Shown here: one piece after another, positions 17,172-27,560 of the stretch
Numbering within the stretch: the first letter of the stretch is position 1
Layout of the letters: every line of letters starts with the position of its first letter
Assembly (NCBI RefSeq): GCF_000292345.1
Contig: NZ_ALOU01000002.1
Location: forward strand, 62,001-126,000
Source: Cupriavidus sp. BIS7
GTDB lineage: Bacteria > Pseudomonadota > Gammaproteobacteria > Burkholderiales > Burkholderiaceae
Direction of reading: 5' to 3'
Length of the DNA stretch: 64,000 nt
Notes under the pieces: generated by a model
The model's database searches: none
What the model saw: the letters and a program-made list of their open reading frames with translations, nothing else
Told to the model about the DNA's origin: nothing
Made by a program: the position numbers and the translations under genes

Positions 17172-17956
17172 CCTGCCAAGGCCTCGGCACCGGTATCCCG
17201 GCGTCCGGGACGGAACACGCTGGCATCGTCATAGAAGCCGGGATCGGCATTTTCGTTGCACCAGTCCGGTATGCCCAGCACCGGCAGCGGCGCGAAACTG
17301 CGGCCGCCCTTGAGCCGGCCCTGCTCAGCAGCCTCGGCCAACGACACCGCCAGCATGCCGTCGAGAACGTGCAAAGGCGTGGCCGGGGACGCGGAAATCC
17401 ACCATGTGTGAGCGGTCACGGATTTGTACGGTCGCACCAGCCTTTCCAGCAGCGCATGGCCAAAGGGCATCACCATGCAGGCTTCGGCCCATGCATCACG
17501 ACGTGATATAAACAGCTCGCGCCATGCAAAACCACACAGTGCATCGGCCATGGACCGATCCTCACAAACGAGGATGACCGCGTTTTCGTCGAAAAGCGTC
17601 GCCGCATCACGAAGGCCGCCGCGCACGGCTTGCACGCCATCGCGCGCAATGGCCTCGGCTTGCAGCCGGTTGAGCAGCCGCTTGGTCTCGGGGAAATGCA
17701 GCCAGATCAGTGCGTTGAACGCGTCGTGCAGGTTGTCGCGCGTTGGCACCTGGCCGGTGGCGAAGATGTGGGCCTCGTAGGCCACGCCTTCAGGCAGATC
17801 TTCCTGCGGAACAAAGCGCAGCGGCAAACCCCGGGCATTAAGCCAGCCCGAGGCCGCCGCATTGAGCCCCTCGCGCAAATCCACGCCACGCAGGCGAGAA
17901 GCGGACGCGGCGAACGGCCGGAACCACGGCCGCGTCCAGTCGATCGCCGACAGCAA
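17168..17956 (-). CDS. DUF3025 family protein
   Basis: The roughly 262-residue product matches DUF3025: DWTRPWFRPF near the N-terminus, then HDAFNALIWLHFPETKRLLN, a central FDENAVILVCEDRSMADAL, FGHALLERLVRPYKSVTAHTW, and LPVLGIPDWCNENADPGFYDD at the end. The function is unknown. No ATG or GTG suits the start; I place it at TTG 17956, which yields a family-like beginning (LLSAIDWTRPW) five bases after the pyrC stop. A longer in-frame reading overlaps pyrC. It is probably translated with pyrC as one operon. Confidence 0.8.
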   Translation of the reverse strand: MLSAIDWTRPWFRPFAASASRLRGVDLREGLNAAASGWLNARGLPLRFVPQEDLPEGVAYEAHIFATGQVPTRDNLHDAFNALIWLHFPETKRLLNRLQAEAIARDGVQAVRGGLRDAATLFDENAVILVCEDRSMADALCGFAWRELFISRRDAWAEACMVMPFGHALLERLVRPYKSVTAHTWWISASPATPLHVLDGMLAVSLAEAAEQGRLKGGRSFAPLPVLGIPDWCNENADPGFYDDASVFRPGRRDTGAEALAG

Positions 17957-17961
17957 GCGGA

Positions 17962-18996
17962 TCAGCTCGCGCGCCAGCGCAGTGTCTCGCCGGCACGGAG
18001 CGGCACCAGCGTGGTGTCGCCATACGGCAGCTCGGCCGGCAGTTCCCAGTCTTCGCGCGTCAGCGTCAGCGTGCCGGTGTTGCGCGGCAGGCCGTAGAAC
18101 GCCGGACCGTTGAAGCTGGCGAACGCCTCGAGCTTGTCCAGTGCGCCCGCTGCGTCGAACGCTTCGGCATACAGCTCCATCGCATGCAGCGCCGTGTAGC
18201 AACCGGCACATCCGCAGGCATGCTCCTTGAGACCGCGCGCATGCGGCGCGCTATCCGTGCCGAGGAAGAAGCGCGGGCTGCCCGAAGTGGCGGCCTTGAC
18301 CAGCGCTTCACGGTGAATTTCGCGCTTGAGCACCGGCAGGCAGTAGTAATGCGGACGGATGCCGCCGGTGAAGATCGCGTTGCGGTTGTACAGCAGGTGA
18401 TGCGCGGTGATCGTCGCGCCAACCGGGCCTTCTGCTTCGGCCACGTACTGTGCGGCATCACGCGTGGTGATGTGCTCGAACACTACCTTCAGTTCGGGGA
18501 AGTCGCGGCGCAGCGGCTTCATCACGCGATCGATAAACACCGCTTCGCGATCGAAGATATCGATGTCGCCATCGGTGACCTCGCCGTGCACCAGCAGCGG
18601 CAGGCCCTCGCGCTGCATCGCTTCGAGCGTGGCGGCGCAGCGGCCGATATCGGTCACACCGGCGTCGCTGTTGGTCGTGGCGCCGGCCGGATACAGCTTG
18701 ACCGCGTGGACAAAACCGCTGGCGCGTGCCGCGATGATCTCCTCGGGCGGCGTGTTGTCGGTCAGGTACAGCGTCATCAGCGGCTCGAAGGCCATGCCGG
18801 CTGGCAGCGCGGCCAGGATGCGGGCGCGATAGGCACTGGCCTGCTCCACCGTGGTCACGGGCGGCTTCAGGTTCGGCATGATGATGGCGCGCGAGAACTG
18901 GCGCGCCGTATCGGGCAGCACGGCTGCCAGCGCCGCGCCGTCGCGCAGGTGCAGGTGCCAGTCGTCCGGGCGGGTGATCGTGAGCTTCTGGGTCAT
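17962..18996 (-). CDS. pyrC: Dihydroorotase (class II)
   Basis: PyrC cyclises carbamoyl-aspartate to dihydroorotate in pyrimidine synthesis. The 344-residue product shows all metal-site motifs: DWHLHLRDG (two His), the carbamylated Lys in [27 protein letters not shown] and [13 protein letters not shown] with the catalytic Asp. Its size fits the E. coli-like class II enzyme (348). It is 34 bases downstream of the glycerate kinase gene. Confidence 0.97.
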   Translation of the reverse strand: MTQKLTITRPDDWHLHLRDGAALAAVLPDTARQFSRAIIMPNLKPPVTTVEQASAYRARILAALPAGMAFEPLMTLYLTDNTPPEEIIAARASGFVHAVKLYPAGATTNSDAGVTDIGRCAATLEAMQREGLPLLVHGEVTDGDIDIFDREAVFIDRVMKPLRRDFPELKVVFEHITTRDAAQYVAEAEGPVGATITAHHLLYNRNAIFTGGIRPHYYCLPVLKREIHREALVKAATSGSPRFFLGTDSAPHARGLKEHACGCAGCYTALHAMELYAEAFDAAGALDKLEAFASFNGPAFYGLPRNTGTLTLTREDWELPAELPYGDTTLVPLRAGETLRWRAS

Positions 18997-19030
18997 GGGG
19001 ACGAGCGAAAACGAGAGAAAACGGGGAGAA

Positions 19031-20329
19031 CTAGAGAATCAGGATGGCGCGGTAGTCGTTCACATTGGTACGTGTCGGGCCTGTCACGACGAGGTCGCCA
19101 ACGGCGTCGAAGAAGCCCCATGCGTCGTGGGCATCAAGCTTCTGCCGGGCCGATACGCCGCCACTTTCCGCCCGCGCGAGCGAATCGGGCGACAGCAGCG
19201 CGCCGGCATTGTCCTCGGACCCGTCGATGCCATCGGTATCGGCGGCGATCGCGTGGACATTCGGTGCTCCACTGATTTCGATCGCCAGCGACAGCAGGAA
19301 TTCAGAACAACGCCCGCCGCGGGCTGCCCCGGACGCGCCACTCGGCAAAGTGACCGTACATTCACCGCCCGAGATCAACGCCACCGGCGCGGAGAACGGC
19401 GCATTGTACGCCCGAATTTCGCGCACCAGTGCCGCGTAGACGCGCGCCACCTCCTGCGCCTCGCCGGTCACGGTATCGCCCAGCACGACGGCCTCGATGC
19501 CATGGCGACGAAATACCGCCGCGGCTGCCTCCAGGCTGTCGTGGGCAGTGGCGATCATGCGGTTGTCCACACGCATGAACAGCGGGTCGCCGGGCTTCGG
19601 GGTCTCGTCGACCTCGCCGCGCGCACCGCGTTCCAGATGCCCCTGCACCGACGCTGGCACCGTGGCGCCATAGCGTTTGAGAATCGCCAGTGCATCGGCG
19701 TAGGTGCTCGGGTCCGCCACGGTCGGGCCCGATGCAATGGCACTCGGGTCGTCACCGGCTACGTCCGAGACGATCAGCGTGGTCACTGGCGCACGGCTGG
19801 CCTGCGCCAGGCGCCCGCCCTGGATACGCGAGATGTGCTTGCGCACGATGTTCATGTCGGTGATTGGCGCCCCGCAGCGCAGCAATTCCCGAGTGGTGGC
19901 CTTGAGGTCGGCCATCGGGATGCCGTCGGCCGGCAGTGACAGCAGGCTCGACCCTCCGCCCGAAACCAGCACGATCAGCCTGTCGTCGGGGCCCAGCGAC
20001 TGCACACGCGCGAGGATGTCCGCTGCGGCCTGCTCGCCTGCCTCGTCGGGTACCGGGTGGCCAGCTTCGATCACGCGGATTTGCTCGGTCGGCAGGCCGT
20101 GCGCGTAGCGCGTCACGACGATGCCTTCCAGCGCGGCGCGGCCCTTGTAGGCGCGCTCGACGGCCAGTGCCATCGACGCCGCAGCCTTGCCGGCACCCAC
20201 CACCAGCGTGCGGCCGTCGGCATGCGGCGACGGCAGGTGGGCGGCCACGATCTCGAGCGGATCGGCTGCCGCCACGGCGGCGCGGAAGCTGTCGAGCAGC
20301 AATGTACGGGGATCGACCTGAGCGTTCAC
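19031..20329 (-). CDS. ttuD: Glycerate 2-kinase/hydroxypyruvate reductase (TtuD family)
   Basis: The 432-residue product belongs to the DUF4147/MOFRL family: [17 protein letters not shown] near the N-terminus, [16 protein letters not shown], then [18 protein letters not shown], and a C-terminal MOFRL domain with SGGECTVTL and [16 protein letters not shown]. It phosphorylates glycerate (some members were named hydroxypyruvate reductase). The GTG at 20329 overlaps the stop of the tartrate dehydrogenase gene by four bases (GTGA), indicating translational coupling. Together they would take tartrate-derived glycerate into glycolysis. Confidence 0.93.
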   Translation of the reverse strand: MNAQVDPRTLLLDSFRAAVAAADPLEIVAAHLPSPHADGRTLVVGAGKAAASMALAVERAYKGRAALEGIVVTRYAHGLPTEQIRVIEAGHPVPDEAGEQAAADILARVQSLGPDDRLIVLVSGGGSSLLSLPADGIPMADLKATTRELLRCGAPITDMNIVRKHISRIQGGRLAQASRAPVTTLIVSDVAGDDPSAIASGPTVADPSTYADALAILKRYGATVPASVQGHLERGARGEVDETPKPGDPLFMRVDNRMIATAHDSLEAAAAVFRRHGIEAVVLGDTVTGEAQEVARVYAALVREIRAYNAPFSAPVALISGGECTVTLPSGASGAARGGRCSEFLLSLAIEISGAPNVHAIAADTDGIDGSEDNAGALLSPDSLARAESGGVSARQKLDAHDAWGFFDAVGDLVVTGPTRTNVNDYRAILIL

Positions 20330-21399
20330 AGCGCCTCCGCAATGGCCTGGCCAAGATCGGCCGTGGAAGCGGTGCCGCCAATGTCGCGCGTCAGCGGCGC
20401 ATGGCCCGGCCCTGCTGCCAGCACCCGCTCGATCGTCTGCAGCACGGCTGCGCCGGCATCGGCGTGCCCCAGGTGCTCGAGCATCATTGCACCGCACCAG
20501 ATCTGGCCGATCGGATTGGCGATGCCCTTGCCCGCGATGTCGGGCGCGGAGCCGTGCACGGGCTCGAATAGGCTCGGGTAGACCTTGTCCGGGTTGATGT
20601 TGCCCGACGGCGCCACGCCAATGGTGCCCGTGCAGGCCGGGCCAAGATCGGACAGGATGTCGCCGAACAGGTTGCTGGCCACCACCACGTCGAACCAGTC
20701 GGGGTGCTGCACGAAGTGCGCGGTCAGGATGTCGATGTGGTACTTGTCGACCTTCATCCCCGGGTAGTTGGCGGCCATTGCCTCCACACGCTCGTCCCAG
20801 TACGGCATCGTGATCGAGATGCCGTTGGACTTGGTGGCCGACGTCAGGTGCTTCTTTGGGCGTTTCTGCGCCAGTTCGAACGCGAACTTCAGGATGCGGT
20901 CCACGCCGTGACGGCTCATCACTGTTTCCTGCACCACGATTTCACGCTCGGTGCCGGGATACATCCGGCCGCCGATGCTCGAATACTCGCCCTCGGTGTT
21001 CTCGCGCACCACGTAGAAATCGATGTCGCCCGGCTTGCGGTCGGCCAGCGGGCTCTTGATGCCGGGCATCAGCCGGACCGGGCGCAGGTTCACGTACTGG
21101 TCGAACGAGCGCCGGAATTGCAGCAGCGAGCCCCACAGCGACACATGGTCGGCGATCTTCGCGGGCCAGCCCACCGCGCCAAAGTAGATCGCGTCGTACT
21201 TGACCAGCGTGTCGAACCAGTCGTCCGGCAGCATCTTGCCGTGGCGCTCGTAGTACGCGTAGCTGGAAAAATCGAAGTGGTCCCACTGGAAGTCGATGCC
21301 GAAGCGGCGTGCGGCGGCGTCCATCACGCGAATGCCTTCTGGCATCACTTCCGTTCCGATTCCATCACCGGGAATGACAGCGATCTTGTATTGACTCAT
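20326..21399 (-). CDS. ttuC: Tartrate/D-malate dehydrogenase
   Basis: The 357-residue product is a beta-decarboxylating dehydrogenase: IAVIPGDGIGTEVMPEG at the N-terminus, VNLRPVRLMPG, FYVVRENTEGEYSSIGGR, the catalytic Lys in TSATKSNG, DVVVASNLFGDILSDLG with the metal aspartates, and LFEPVHGSAPDIAGKGIANP. Substitutions place it with TtuC/DmlA rather than LeuB. I chose the ATG at 21399; an in-frame reading to 21588 runs into the divergent gene's region. It is coupled to ttuD by a GTGA overlap. Confidence 0.92.
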   Translation of the reverse strand: MSQYKIAVIPGDGIGTEVMPEGIRVMDAAARRFGIDFQWDHFDFSSYAYYERHGKMLPDDWFDTLVKYDAIYFGAVGWPAKIADHVSLWGSLLQFRRSFDQYVNLRPVRLMPGIKSPLADRKPGDIDFYVVRENTEGEYSSIGGRMYPGTEREIVVQETVMSRHGVDRILKFAFELAQKRPKKHLTSATKSNGISITMPYWDERVEAMAANYPGMKVDKYHIDILTAHFVQHPDWFDVVVASNLFGDILSDLGPACTGTIGVAPSGNINPDKVYPSLFEPVHGSAPDIAGKGIANPIGQIWCGAMMLEHLGHADAGAAVLQTIERVLAAGPGHAPLTRDIGGTASTADLGQAIAEAL

Positions 21400-21529
21400 G
21401 GCTGGGAAGGAGGGATGACTGCGCGGGGAGGCGCGTACCGCCGCCGCGCTTGGCAGCGCCCGGCACGCGCAGGATAATGCCTGCATTCTATTGCAAAGCG
21501 GCAGCCCCCTGCCGCACGGTGCCCTTGCC

Positions 21530-22360
21530 ATGTGCCAGCTTCTAGGCATGAACTGCGCCACGCCCACGGACGTGACGTTCTCCTTCACCGGCTTCGCCGC
21601 CCGCGGTGGCGTGACCGACCATCACGCCGACGGTTTCGGCGTGGCATTCTTCGAGGACAAGGCCTGCCGGCTGTTCATCGACAACCAGTCGGCCGGCACT
21701 TCGCCGGTGGCGGACCTGATCAAGCGTTATCCGATCAAGTCGAAGAATGTCATCTCGCATATCCGCAAGGCCACGCAAGGCACGGTCCTGCTGGAGAACT
21801 GCCATCCGTTCATGCGGGAACTGTGGGGGCGGCACTGGATCTTCGCCCACAACGGCGACCTGCACGGGTTCACGCCGTTCCTGTCCGGCGTCTACCAGCC
21901 GGTGGGCGATACCGACAGCGAGTTGGCGTTTTGCACACTGATGCAGGGCCTGCGCAAGCGTTTTCCGGGCTCGCAGCCGCCGCTCAACGAACTCGGCCAT
22001 GCGCTCGCGGACATCACGCGCGACATCACGCTGCATGGGGTGTTCAACTTCTTGCTCTGCAACGGGCAGGCGCTGTTCGCACATTGCTCCACGCGGCTGT
22101 ATTACATCGTGCGGCAGTGGCCGTTCTCGAAGGCGCACCTGATCGACGCCGACCTGTCGATCGACTTCGCGCAGGTCACCACTCCCGACGACCGCGTGGC
22201 CGTGATCGCCACCGCACCGCTGACCGATAACGAAACGTGGACGCAGTTCCAGCCGGGCGAGCTGATCATGTTCGAGGACGGCAGGCCGACCACGACGTGG
22301 TCGGTGCCGATTCCGCCTGAGGTACAGGCGAAGAACGCGGCGAATACGGCTTGTACTTGA
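21530..22360 (+). CDS. Class II glutamine amidotransferase (YafJ family)
   Basis: The 276-residue product starts MCQLLGMNC, so Cys2 becomes the N-terminal nucleophile after Met removal. The Ntn-type glutaminase motifs follow: DHHADGFGVAFFE, NVISHIRKATQG, NCHPFMRELWGRHWIFAHNGDL and GDTDSELAFC. It is a stand-alone glutaminase domain related to YafJ; the acceptor of the ammonia is unknown. In-frame starts further upstream (21491) would bury the Cys and are rejected. Confidence 0.93.
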   Translation: MCQLLGMNCATPTDVTFSFTGFAARGGVTDHHADGFGVAFFEDKACRLFIDNQSAGTSPVADLIKRYPIKSKNVISHIRKATQGTVLLENCHPFMRELWGRHWIFAHNGDLHGFTPFLSGVYQPVGDTDSELAFCTLMQGLRKRFPGSQPPLNELGHALADITRDITLHGVFNFLLCNGQALFAHCSTRLYYIVRQWPFSKAHLIDADLSIDFAQVTTPDDRVAVIATAPLTDNETWTQFQPGELIMFEDGRPTTTWSVPIPPEVQAKNAANTACT

Positions 22361-22390
22361 GGGAGATCGGCGGATTGCCGGTGGTGTGGT

Positions 22391-22607
22391 CCCCTCTCCC
22401 GCTACGCGGGAGAGGGGCTGAGGGAGAGGGCAAGGGTATCAAACGCTGACGGAATGGAACAAACCGCCAGCTTCGCTGAATGTGGCGCCTTGCTGAGCCA
22501 CCCCTCTCTCCCACTCTCTCCCCATGAGGGGAGAGAGAGCCAAGACACTATTACCTGATAGCACTTGGGCGTGACTCGCGGCGTCGGCCGTCAAACAACC
22601 GACAGCC
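22391..22607. repeat. Composite palindromic repeat, copy 2 of 2 (inverted)
   Basis: This is the reverse complement of the element at 1222-1438. The 12-bp-arm hairpin is at 22391-22402/22406-22417 and the second hairpin (CTCTCTCCCC/GGGGAGAGAG with TCAT loop, read on the minus strand) is near 22514-22538. The linker and the flank GGCTGTCGGTTGTTTGACG are clearly alike. It fills the convergent gap between the amidotransferase and gltL, ending 19 bases from the gltL stop. Confidence 0.85.
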
Positions 22608-22626
22608 CCGACACGCGCCGCTTGCT

Positions 22627-23361
22627 TCAATGATGCAAAATCTTCGACAGGAACTGCTTTGCGCGATCCGAGCGCGCATCGATGTTGCCGAAGAACTCTT
22701 CCTTGGCGCAGTCTTCCACGATCTTGCCGGCGTCCATGAAGATCACGCGGTTGGCCACCTTGCGTGCGAAGCCCATCTCGTGGGTCACGCACATCATGGT
22801 CATGCCTTCCTGCGCGAGCTGCACCATCACGTCCAGCACTTCGTTGACCATTTCGGGGTCAAGCGCCGAGGTCGGTTCGTCGAACAGCATGCAGATCGGA
22901 TCCATTGACAGCGCGCGGGCGATTGCCACACGCTGCTGCTGACCACCCGAGAGCTGGCCCGGATACTTCGCGGCCTGGTTCTTGAGGCCCACACGCTCCA
23001 GGTACTTCAGGCCCTTGGCCGTTGCCTCGTCCTTCGAGCGGCCCAGCACTTTCATCTGGGCGATCGTCAGGTTCTCGGTAATCGACAGGTGCGGGAACAG
23101 TTCGAAGTTCTGGAACACCATGCCCACGCGCGAACGCAGCTTGGGCAGGTTGGTCTTCGGATTGCCCACCGACGTGCCGTCAACGAGGATGTCGCCCTTC
23201 TGGAACGGCTCGAGCGCATTCACGGTCTTGATCAGCGTGGACTTGCCCGACCCGGACGGGCCGCACACCACCACCACTTCACCCTTTGCGACCTTGGTCG
23301 TGCAGTCGGTCAGCACCTGGAAGGCGCCGTACCACTTGGAAACGTTATTAATTTCGATCAT
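22627..23361 (-). CDS. gltL: Glutamate/aspartate ABC transporter ATP-binding protein
   Basis: The 244-residue ATPase has Walker [14 protein letters not shown]-loop [10 protein letters not shown], signature [15 protein letters not shown], Walker [16 protein letters not shown] and H-loop CVTHEMGFA. It powers amino-acid import through GltJK. The ATG at 23361 overlaps the gltK stop as ATGA, so translation is coupled. It is the last gene of gltIJKL. Confidence 0.95.
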   Translation of the reverse strand: MIEINNVSKWYGAFQVLTDCTTKVAKGEVVVVCGPSGSGKSTLIKTVNALEPFQKGDILVDGTSVGNPKTNLPKLRSRVGMVFQNFELFPHLSITENLTIAQMKVLGRSKDEATAKGLKYLERVGLKNQAAKYPGQLSGGQQQRVAIARALSMDPICMLFDEPTSALDPEMVNEVLDVMVQLAQEGMTMMCVTHEMGFARKVANRVIFMDAGKIVEDCAKEEFFGNIDARSDRAKQFLSKILHH

Positions 23362-24041
23362 ACGGCCACCTTTTTCTGATAACGCTTGACCAGCAGCGAA
23401 GCGGAGAAACAAATGATGAAGTACACGAGGCCCGCGAACAGCAGCATCTCGACAATGCGGCCGTCACGCTCGCCAATGCCATAGGCCTGACCGAAGAAGT
23501 CCGCCAGCGCGCTCACGTAGACCAGCGACGTATCCTGGAACAGGATGATGCCCTGCGTCAGCAGCAGCGGCACCATGTTGCGGAACGCCTGCGGCAGGAT
23601 CACCAGGCGCATGGTCTGGCCATAGGTCATGCCCAGCGCCTGCGCCGCGAACATCTGCCCGCGCGACACGCTCTGGATACCGGCGCGGATGATCTCCGAG
23701 TAATACGCGGCTTCGAACAGCGAGAACGCGATCAGCGCGGAGGTCATGCGCAGGTCGGACGCCGCCGACAGGTTGAACGTCTTCTGCAGCAACTGCGGGA
23801 TGATCAGGAAGAACCAGAGCAGCACCATCACCAGCGGAATGGACCGGAAGAGCGTCACATACGCTTGTGCAAACCAGTTCAGCGGCTTGATCGACGACAG
23901 GCGCATCATCGCCAGGATGGTGCCCCACACGATGCCGACGATCACTGCGGTCACGGTGATCTTGGCCGAAACGAGCATGCCTTCGCCCAGCACATGCAGC
24001 GTGGACGGGTTGATCGAGCTGAAATCGAATTCGTATGCCAT
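23358..24041 (-). CDS. gltK: Glutamate/aspartate ABC transporter permease GltK
   Basis: The 227-residue permease of the HisM/His-Glu-Gln family has about four to five membrane segments and the EAA loop ([20 protein letters not shown]). It forms the membrane channel with GltJ. It starts nine bases after the gltJ stop. Confidence 0.94.
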   Translation of the reverse strand: MAYEFDFSSINPSTLHVLGEGMLVSAKITVTAVIVGIVWGTILAMMRLSSIKPLNWFAQAYVTLFRSIPLVMVLLWFFLIIPQLLQKTFNLSAASDLRMTSALIAFSLFEAAYYSEIIRAGIQSVSRGQMFAAQALGMTYGQTMRLVILPQAFRNMVPLLLTQGIILFQDTSLVYVSALADFFGQAYGIGERDGRIVEMLLFAGLVYFIICFSASLLVKRYQKKVAV

Positions 24042-24050
24042 GTCAGCTCC

Positions 24051-24779
24051 TTACTTGCTGCCGATAAAGCCCGGCACGCGGGTACGGCGTTCCACCCAGC
24101 GCATCAGGAACATCACCGTGAAGTTGATGAGGGCGTACAGGACCGTAACCGCGATGAACGATTCATACGGGCGCGCGGTGTAGTCCACCAGCTGGCGGCC
24201 CTGTGCGGCCAGTTCCAGCAGGCCGATCGTCGACGCCACGGCCGAGTTCTTGAAGATGTTCAGGAATTCGGACGTGATCGGCGGCACGATGACGCGAAAC
24301 GCCATCGGCAGCAGCACGAAGCGATACGTCTGCGACAGCGTGAAGCCCATGGCCAGGCCGGCGTTCTTCTGGCCGCGCGGCAACGAGTTGATGCCCGAGC
24401 GCACCTGTTCGCAAACCCGGGCCGCCGTGAACGTGCCCAGGCAGAGCATGGCGGCCAGGAACTGCTGCGTGAACGGATTCATCTGCTTGATGGCTTCGCC
24501 GCCCGGCAGCAGCTCGGGACCGACGAAGTACCAGATGAACAGCTGCACCAGCAGCGGAATATTCCGGAAGATTTCAACGTAGGTGGCTGCAATCCCCGAC
24601 AGCCACTTGTTCGGCACGGTGCGCAGCACGCCAAGCACCGATCCGATGACGAGAGCGATGATCCACGACGTCAGGCCGAGCGCGATCGTCACCTTGAGAC
24701 CGGAAATCATCCAGTCCAGGTACGTCTCGTTCGCGGCAGCCTGTTCGAGGAAGACTCCCCAGTGAAAAGCGTAATCCAT
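24051..24779 (-). CDS. gltJ: Glutamate/aspartate ABC transporter permease GltJ
   Basis: The 242-residue permease pairs with GltK. It has several membrane segments (for example VTIALGLTSWIIALVIGSVL) and an EAA loop, AGLAMGFTLSQTYRFVLLPM. The N-terminus MDYAFHWGVFLEQ resembles E. coli GltJ. It lies 65 bases behind gltI. Confidence 0.94.
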   Translation of the reverse strand: MDYAFHWGVFLEQAAANETYLDWMISGLKVTIALGLTSWIIALVIGSVLGVLRTVPNKWLSGIAATYVEIFRNIPLLVQLFIWYFVGPELLPGGEAIKQMNPFTQQFLAAMLCLGTFTAARVCEQVRSGINSLPRGQKNAGLAMGFTLSQTYRFVLLPMAFRVIVPPITSEFLNIFKNSAVASTIGLLELAAQGRQLVDYTARPYESFIAVTVLYALINFTVMFLMRWVERRTRVPGFIGSK

Positions 24780-24844
24780 GATGCGTCCTCAAAAAGAAAC
24801 GGAAGGACTGCTCCTTCCGTTTCGCACTGCTCAAATCTCTGGGA

Positions 24845-25744
24845 TCAGTCGAGTGCCTTGTCGTTCGGATTCTTGAAGAGCGCCTTCATGTCGTCGGACA
24901 GCGGGAAGTCCAGGTTCAGGCCCTTCGGCGGCACCGGTTGCATGAACCACTTCGTGTACATGGTGTTGATCGTGCCATCCTTCATCAGGCCGGCGATCAC
25001 GTGATCGGACACCTTCTTGAACGGTGCGTCATCCTTGCGGATCATGCAGCCATAGGCCTCACGCGATTGCGGCTTGCCAACCACGATCCAGTCGTTCGGG
25101 TTCTTGGCCTTGGCGCGCTCGCCATAGAGCAGCGCATCGTCCATCATGAATGCCACAGCACGGCCCGATTCCAGCGTCAGGAACGACTGGCCATGGTCCT
25201 TGGTGCTGATGATGTTCATGCCCAGCTTCTGGTCATCGTTCATCTTGCGCAGCAGGCGCTCGGATGTCGTGCCAGCGGTGGTCACCACGTTCTTGCCCTT
25301 CAGGTCGGACCAGTCCTTGATGCCGCCGTCCTTCTTCACCATGATGCGCGTGCCGATGATGAAGATGGTGTCGGTGAACCCGACCTGCTTCTGGCGCTCC
25401 AGGTTATTGGTCGTGGAGCCGCACTCGATGTCGATCGTGCCGTTCTGCAGCAGCGTAATGCGGTTCTGCGACGTGATCGGGATTTCCTTGACCTGCAGAT
25501 TCGGCAGCTTCAGTTGATCCTTGATGGCTTCCACGATCTTCATGTTGATATCGTAGGAATAGCCCACCTGGCGCACGCCGCCCAGGTTGTAGTTGAAAGG
25601 AATCGACGAATCCCGCACGCCCAGCGTGATGACACCCGTATCCTTGATCTTCTGCAGCGTGCCCGTCAGCGGCTCGGCGGCCTGCGCGGTACTGCACAGG
25701 ACGCCTGCGGCGATCATGAGGCCAGCCAGCTTGGCTACATTCAT
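24845..25744 (-). CDS. gltI: Glutamate/aspartate periplasmic binding protein
   Basis: The 299-residue product has a signal peptide cleaved after STAQA (residue ~22) and the family-3 solute-binding fold: LQKIKDTGVITLGVRDSSIPF, VGYSYDINMKIVEAI, the ligand-binding QNRITLLQNGTIDIECGSTTNN, and the C-terminal lobe GYSCM-like AYGCMIRKDDAPF. I chose the ATG at 25744 with AAGGAGA seven bases upstream; upstream in-frame codons to 25900 lack a signal. It captures acidic amino acids for the GltJKL importer. Confidence 0.94.
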   Translation of the reverse strand: MNVAKLAGLMIAAGVLCSTAQAAEPLTGTLQKIKDTGVITLGVRDSSIPFNYNLGGVRQVGYSYDINMKIVEAIKDQLKLPNLQVKEIPITSQNRITLLQNGTIDIECGSTTNNLERQKQVGFTDTIFIIGTRIMVKKDGGIKDWSDLKGKNVVTTAGTTSERLLRKMNDDQKLGMNIISTKDHGQSFLTLESGRAVAFMMDDALLYGERAKAKNPNDWIVVGKPQSREAYGCMIRKDDAPFKKVSDHVIAGLMKDGTINTMYTKWFMQPVPPKGLNLDFPLSDDMKALFKNPNDKALD

Positions 25745-26042
25745 AACATCTCCTTGACCTTGAAGAGAATGGCGGGGCCATACCAATTGCCCCACCGGCG
25801 AAACAGTATTGCCTAGCTCGTCACTCCGCACATCGGGTTTTCCCCTAATTGGTGCGAAATAAGGCATGAATTCGCGACAAAGCTCAAAAACGAGACACAA
25901 GTGAGAACGAATGCACCGGAGCCATCAGGGATAAAAAAACGCGGCGACCGGAACAATCCGATCGCCGCGCCTTGATGTCATCCAGGCAACGGAACGGCAT
26001 GCTGCATCGCAGCATCCACGTTCCGTCCCAAGCCCTGTCTCA
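25745..26042. other. gltI upstream region and gdhA 3' region
   Basis: This 298-base gap holds the gltI ribosome binding site (minus-strand AAGGAGA next to 25752) and the gdhA terminator at 25933-25969. I see no gene in it and cannot name a gltI promoter with confidence. Confidence 0.6.
25933..25969 (-). terminator. gdhA terminator
   Basis: On the minus strand the stem CGCGGCGA (plus 25962-25969) pairs with TCGCCGCG (plus 25940-25947) and is followed by seven T. It lies about 75 bases past the gdhA stop and also insulates gltI. Confidence 0.9.
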
Positions 26043-27350
26043 TCAGGGGTACAGGCCGCGCATTTCGCGCGCCTGCAGGATGCGCGTACAGGCGACGATA
26101 AACGCAGCCGTCCGCAGCGTGACCTTGTTGTCCAGGGCGACTTGCCAGATTGCCCGGAATGCCTCTTGCATGATTCGTACCAGGCGCTCGTTAATCTCCT
26201 CCTCGGTCCAGAAGAAGCTAGAGAAATCCTGCACCCACTCGAAGTAGGACACGGTCACGCCGCCGGCGTTGGCGATCACGTCCGGGCAGACGAGGATGTT
26301 GCGCTCGCGCAGGATGTCGTCCGCTTCAGGCGTGGTCGGGCCGTTGGCGCCCTCGATCACGAGCTTCGCCTTGATCTTCGGTGCGTTCTTGGCCGTGAGC
26401 TGGCCTTCCAGCGCGGCCGGGATCAGGATGTCGCAGTCGACTTCCCAGAACTGCTCGGTCGAGATGACTTCGGCGCGATAACCTTCGATCGTGCCGCTGT
26501 GCGCGGAATATTCCATCATGGCCGGGACGTCCAGGCCAGCCGGGTCGAACAGCGTGGTGCGGTGATCCTGCACGGCCACCACCTTGGCGCCCGCCTCCTG
26601 GAACAGCTTGGCAGCCACGGCGCCAACGTTGCCGAAGCCCTGCACGGCCACGCGCGCACCCTTGATGTCCATGCCCAGATTGCGGGCAGCTTCCGAGCCA
26701 ACGACGAACACGCCGCGGCCGGTTGCTTCGTGACGGCCCAGCGAGCCGCCCAGCGAGATCGGCTTGCCGGTCACCACGCCGGTGGACGTGCTGCCCGAGT
26801 TCATCGAGTACGTGTCCATCATCCAGGCCATGACCTGGGCGTTGGTGTTCACGTCCGGCGCCGGAATGTCCTTGGTCGGGCCGATGATGAGGTTGATTTC
26901 GCTCGTGTAGCGGCGGGTCAGGCGTTCCAGTTCCGCATGCGACAGCGTGCGCGGGTCCACGCGGATACCGCCCTTGGCACCGCCGTACGGCACGTTCACG
27001 GCCGCGTTCTTGACCGACATCCATGCAGACAGCGCCATCACTTCAGACAGCGTCACGTCCTGGTGGAAACGGATGCCGCCCTTGCCCGGGCCGCGCGACA
27101 GGTTGTGCTGCACGCGATAGCCCTCGAAGTGGGCAATCGTGCCGTTGTCGAGTTCGATGGGGACGTCGACGACCAGCGCGCGCTTGGGGCGCTTCAGGGT
27201 TTCCACCCAGCGTGCCAGCGAGCCCAGGTAGGGCGTGACACGGTCGACTTGCTGCAGGTAGATGCCCCACGGGCCGAGATTGTCGGCGTTCAGGTACGAA
27301 GGCAGGGCGTGAGCATTGGAGACGTTTTGCGTCGGTGCTGCGGAAGACAT
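26043..27350 (-). CDS. gdhA: Glutamate dehydrogenase
   Basis: The enzyme interconverts glutamate with 2-oxoglutarate and ammonia. The 435-residue product contains the catalytic segment [14 protein letters not shown] (catalytic Lys), upstream [14 protein letters not shown], the Asp-bearing [20 protein letters not shown] and the Rossmann motif [14 protein letters not shown]. The sequence is of the hexameric GdhA/GluD type. I chose the ATG at 27350 (MSSAAPTQN). Its position directly upstream of the glt importer on the same strand suggests use in glutamate catabolism; cofactor preference is not certain. Confidence 0.95.
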   Translation of the reverse strand: MSSAAPTQNVSNAHALPSYLNADNLGPWGIYLQQVDRVTPYLGSLARWVETLKRPKRALVVDVPIELDNGTIAHFEGYRVQHNLSRGPGKGGIRFHQDVTLSEVMALSAWMSVKNAAVNVPYGGAKGGIRVDPRTLSHAELERLTRRYTSEINLIIGPTKDIPAPDVNTNAQVMAWMMDTYSMNSGSTSTGVVTGKPISLGGSLGRHEATGRGVFVVGSEAARNLGMDIKGARVAVQGFGNVGAVAAKLFQEAGAKVVAVQDHRTTLFDPAGLDVPAMMEYSAHSGTIEGYRAEVISTEQFWEVDCDILIPAALEGQLTAKNAPKIKAKLVIEGANGPTTPEADDILRERNILVCPDVIANAGGVTVSYFEWVQDFSSFFWTEEEINERLVRIMQEAFRAIWQVALDNKVTLRTAAFIVACTRILQAREMRGLYP

Positions 27351-27435
27351 CGTTGGGTCCCGAGTAAAGGTGACCGGGAGCATATCGGTGGCCCCATACC
27401 CGAATCCAATGCCGATTGGTCATCCACCCCCGCAT

Positions 27436-27458
27436 GGTTATGCAAGTCCCGCATAACC
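27436..27458. promoter_or_regulatory. LysR-type operator candidate between gdhA and the LysR gene
   Basis: GGTTATGC-AAGTCCC-GCATAACC is a perfect 8-bp inverted repeat with a 7-base spacer, centred about 97 bases upstream of the gdhA start. It has the interrupted dyad form (T-N11-A) of LysR-type boxes. The adjacent LysR protein is the obvious candidate ligand, by inference. Confidence 0.5.
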
Positions 27459-27560
27459 CTTATCAGTGACCCCCGAACTCCCCTGAAGACGCCATCAAAA
27501 TGAAGCGAAGTGGCATCTCATGGCGTCCCATCGCACCCCCGTCGCATCGAATCACGCGCC

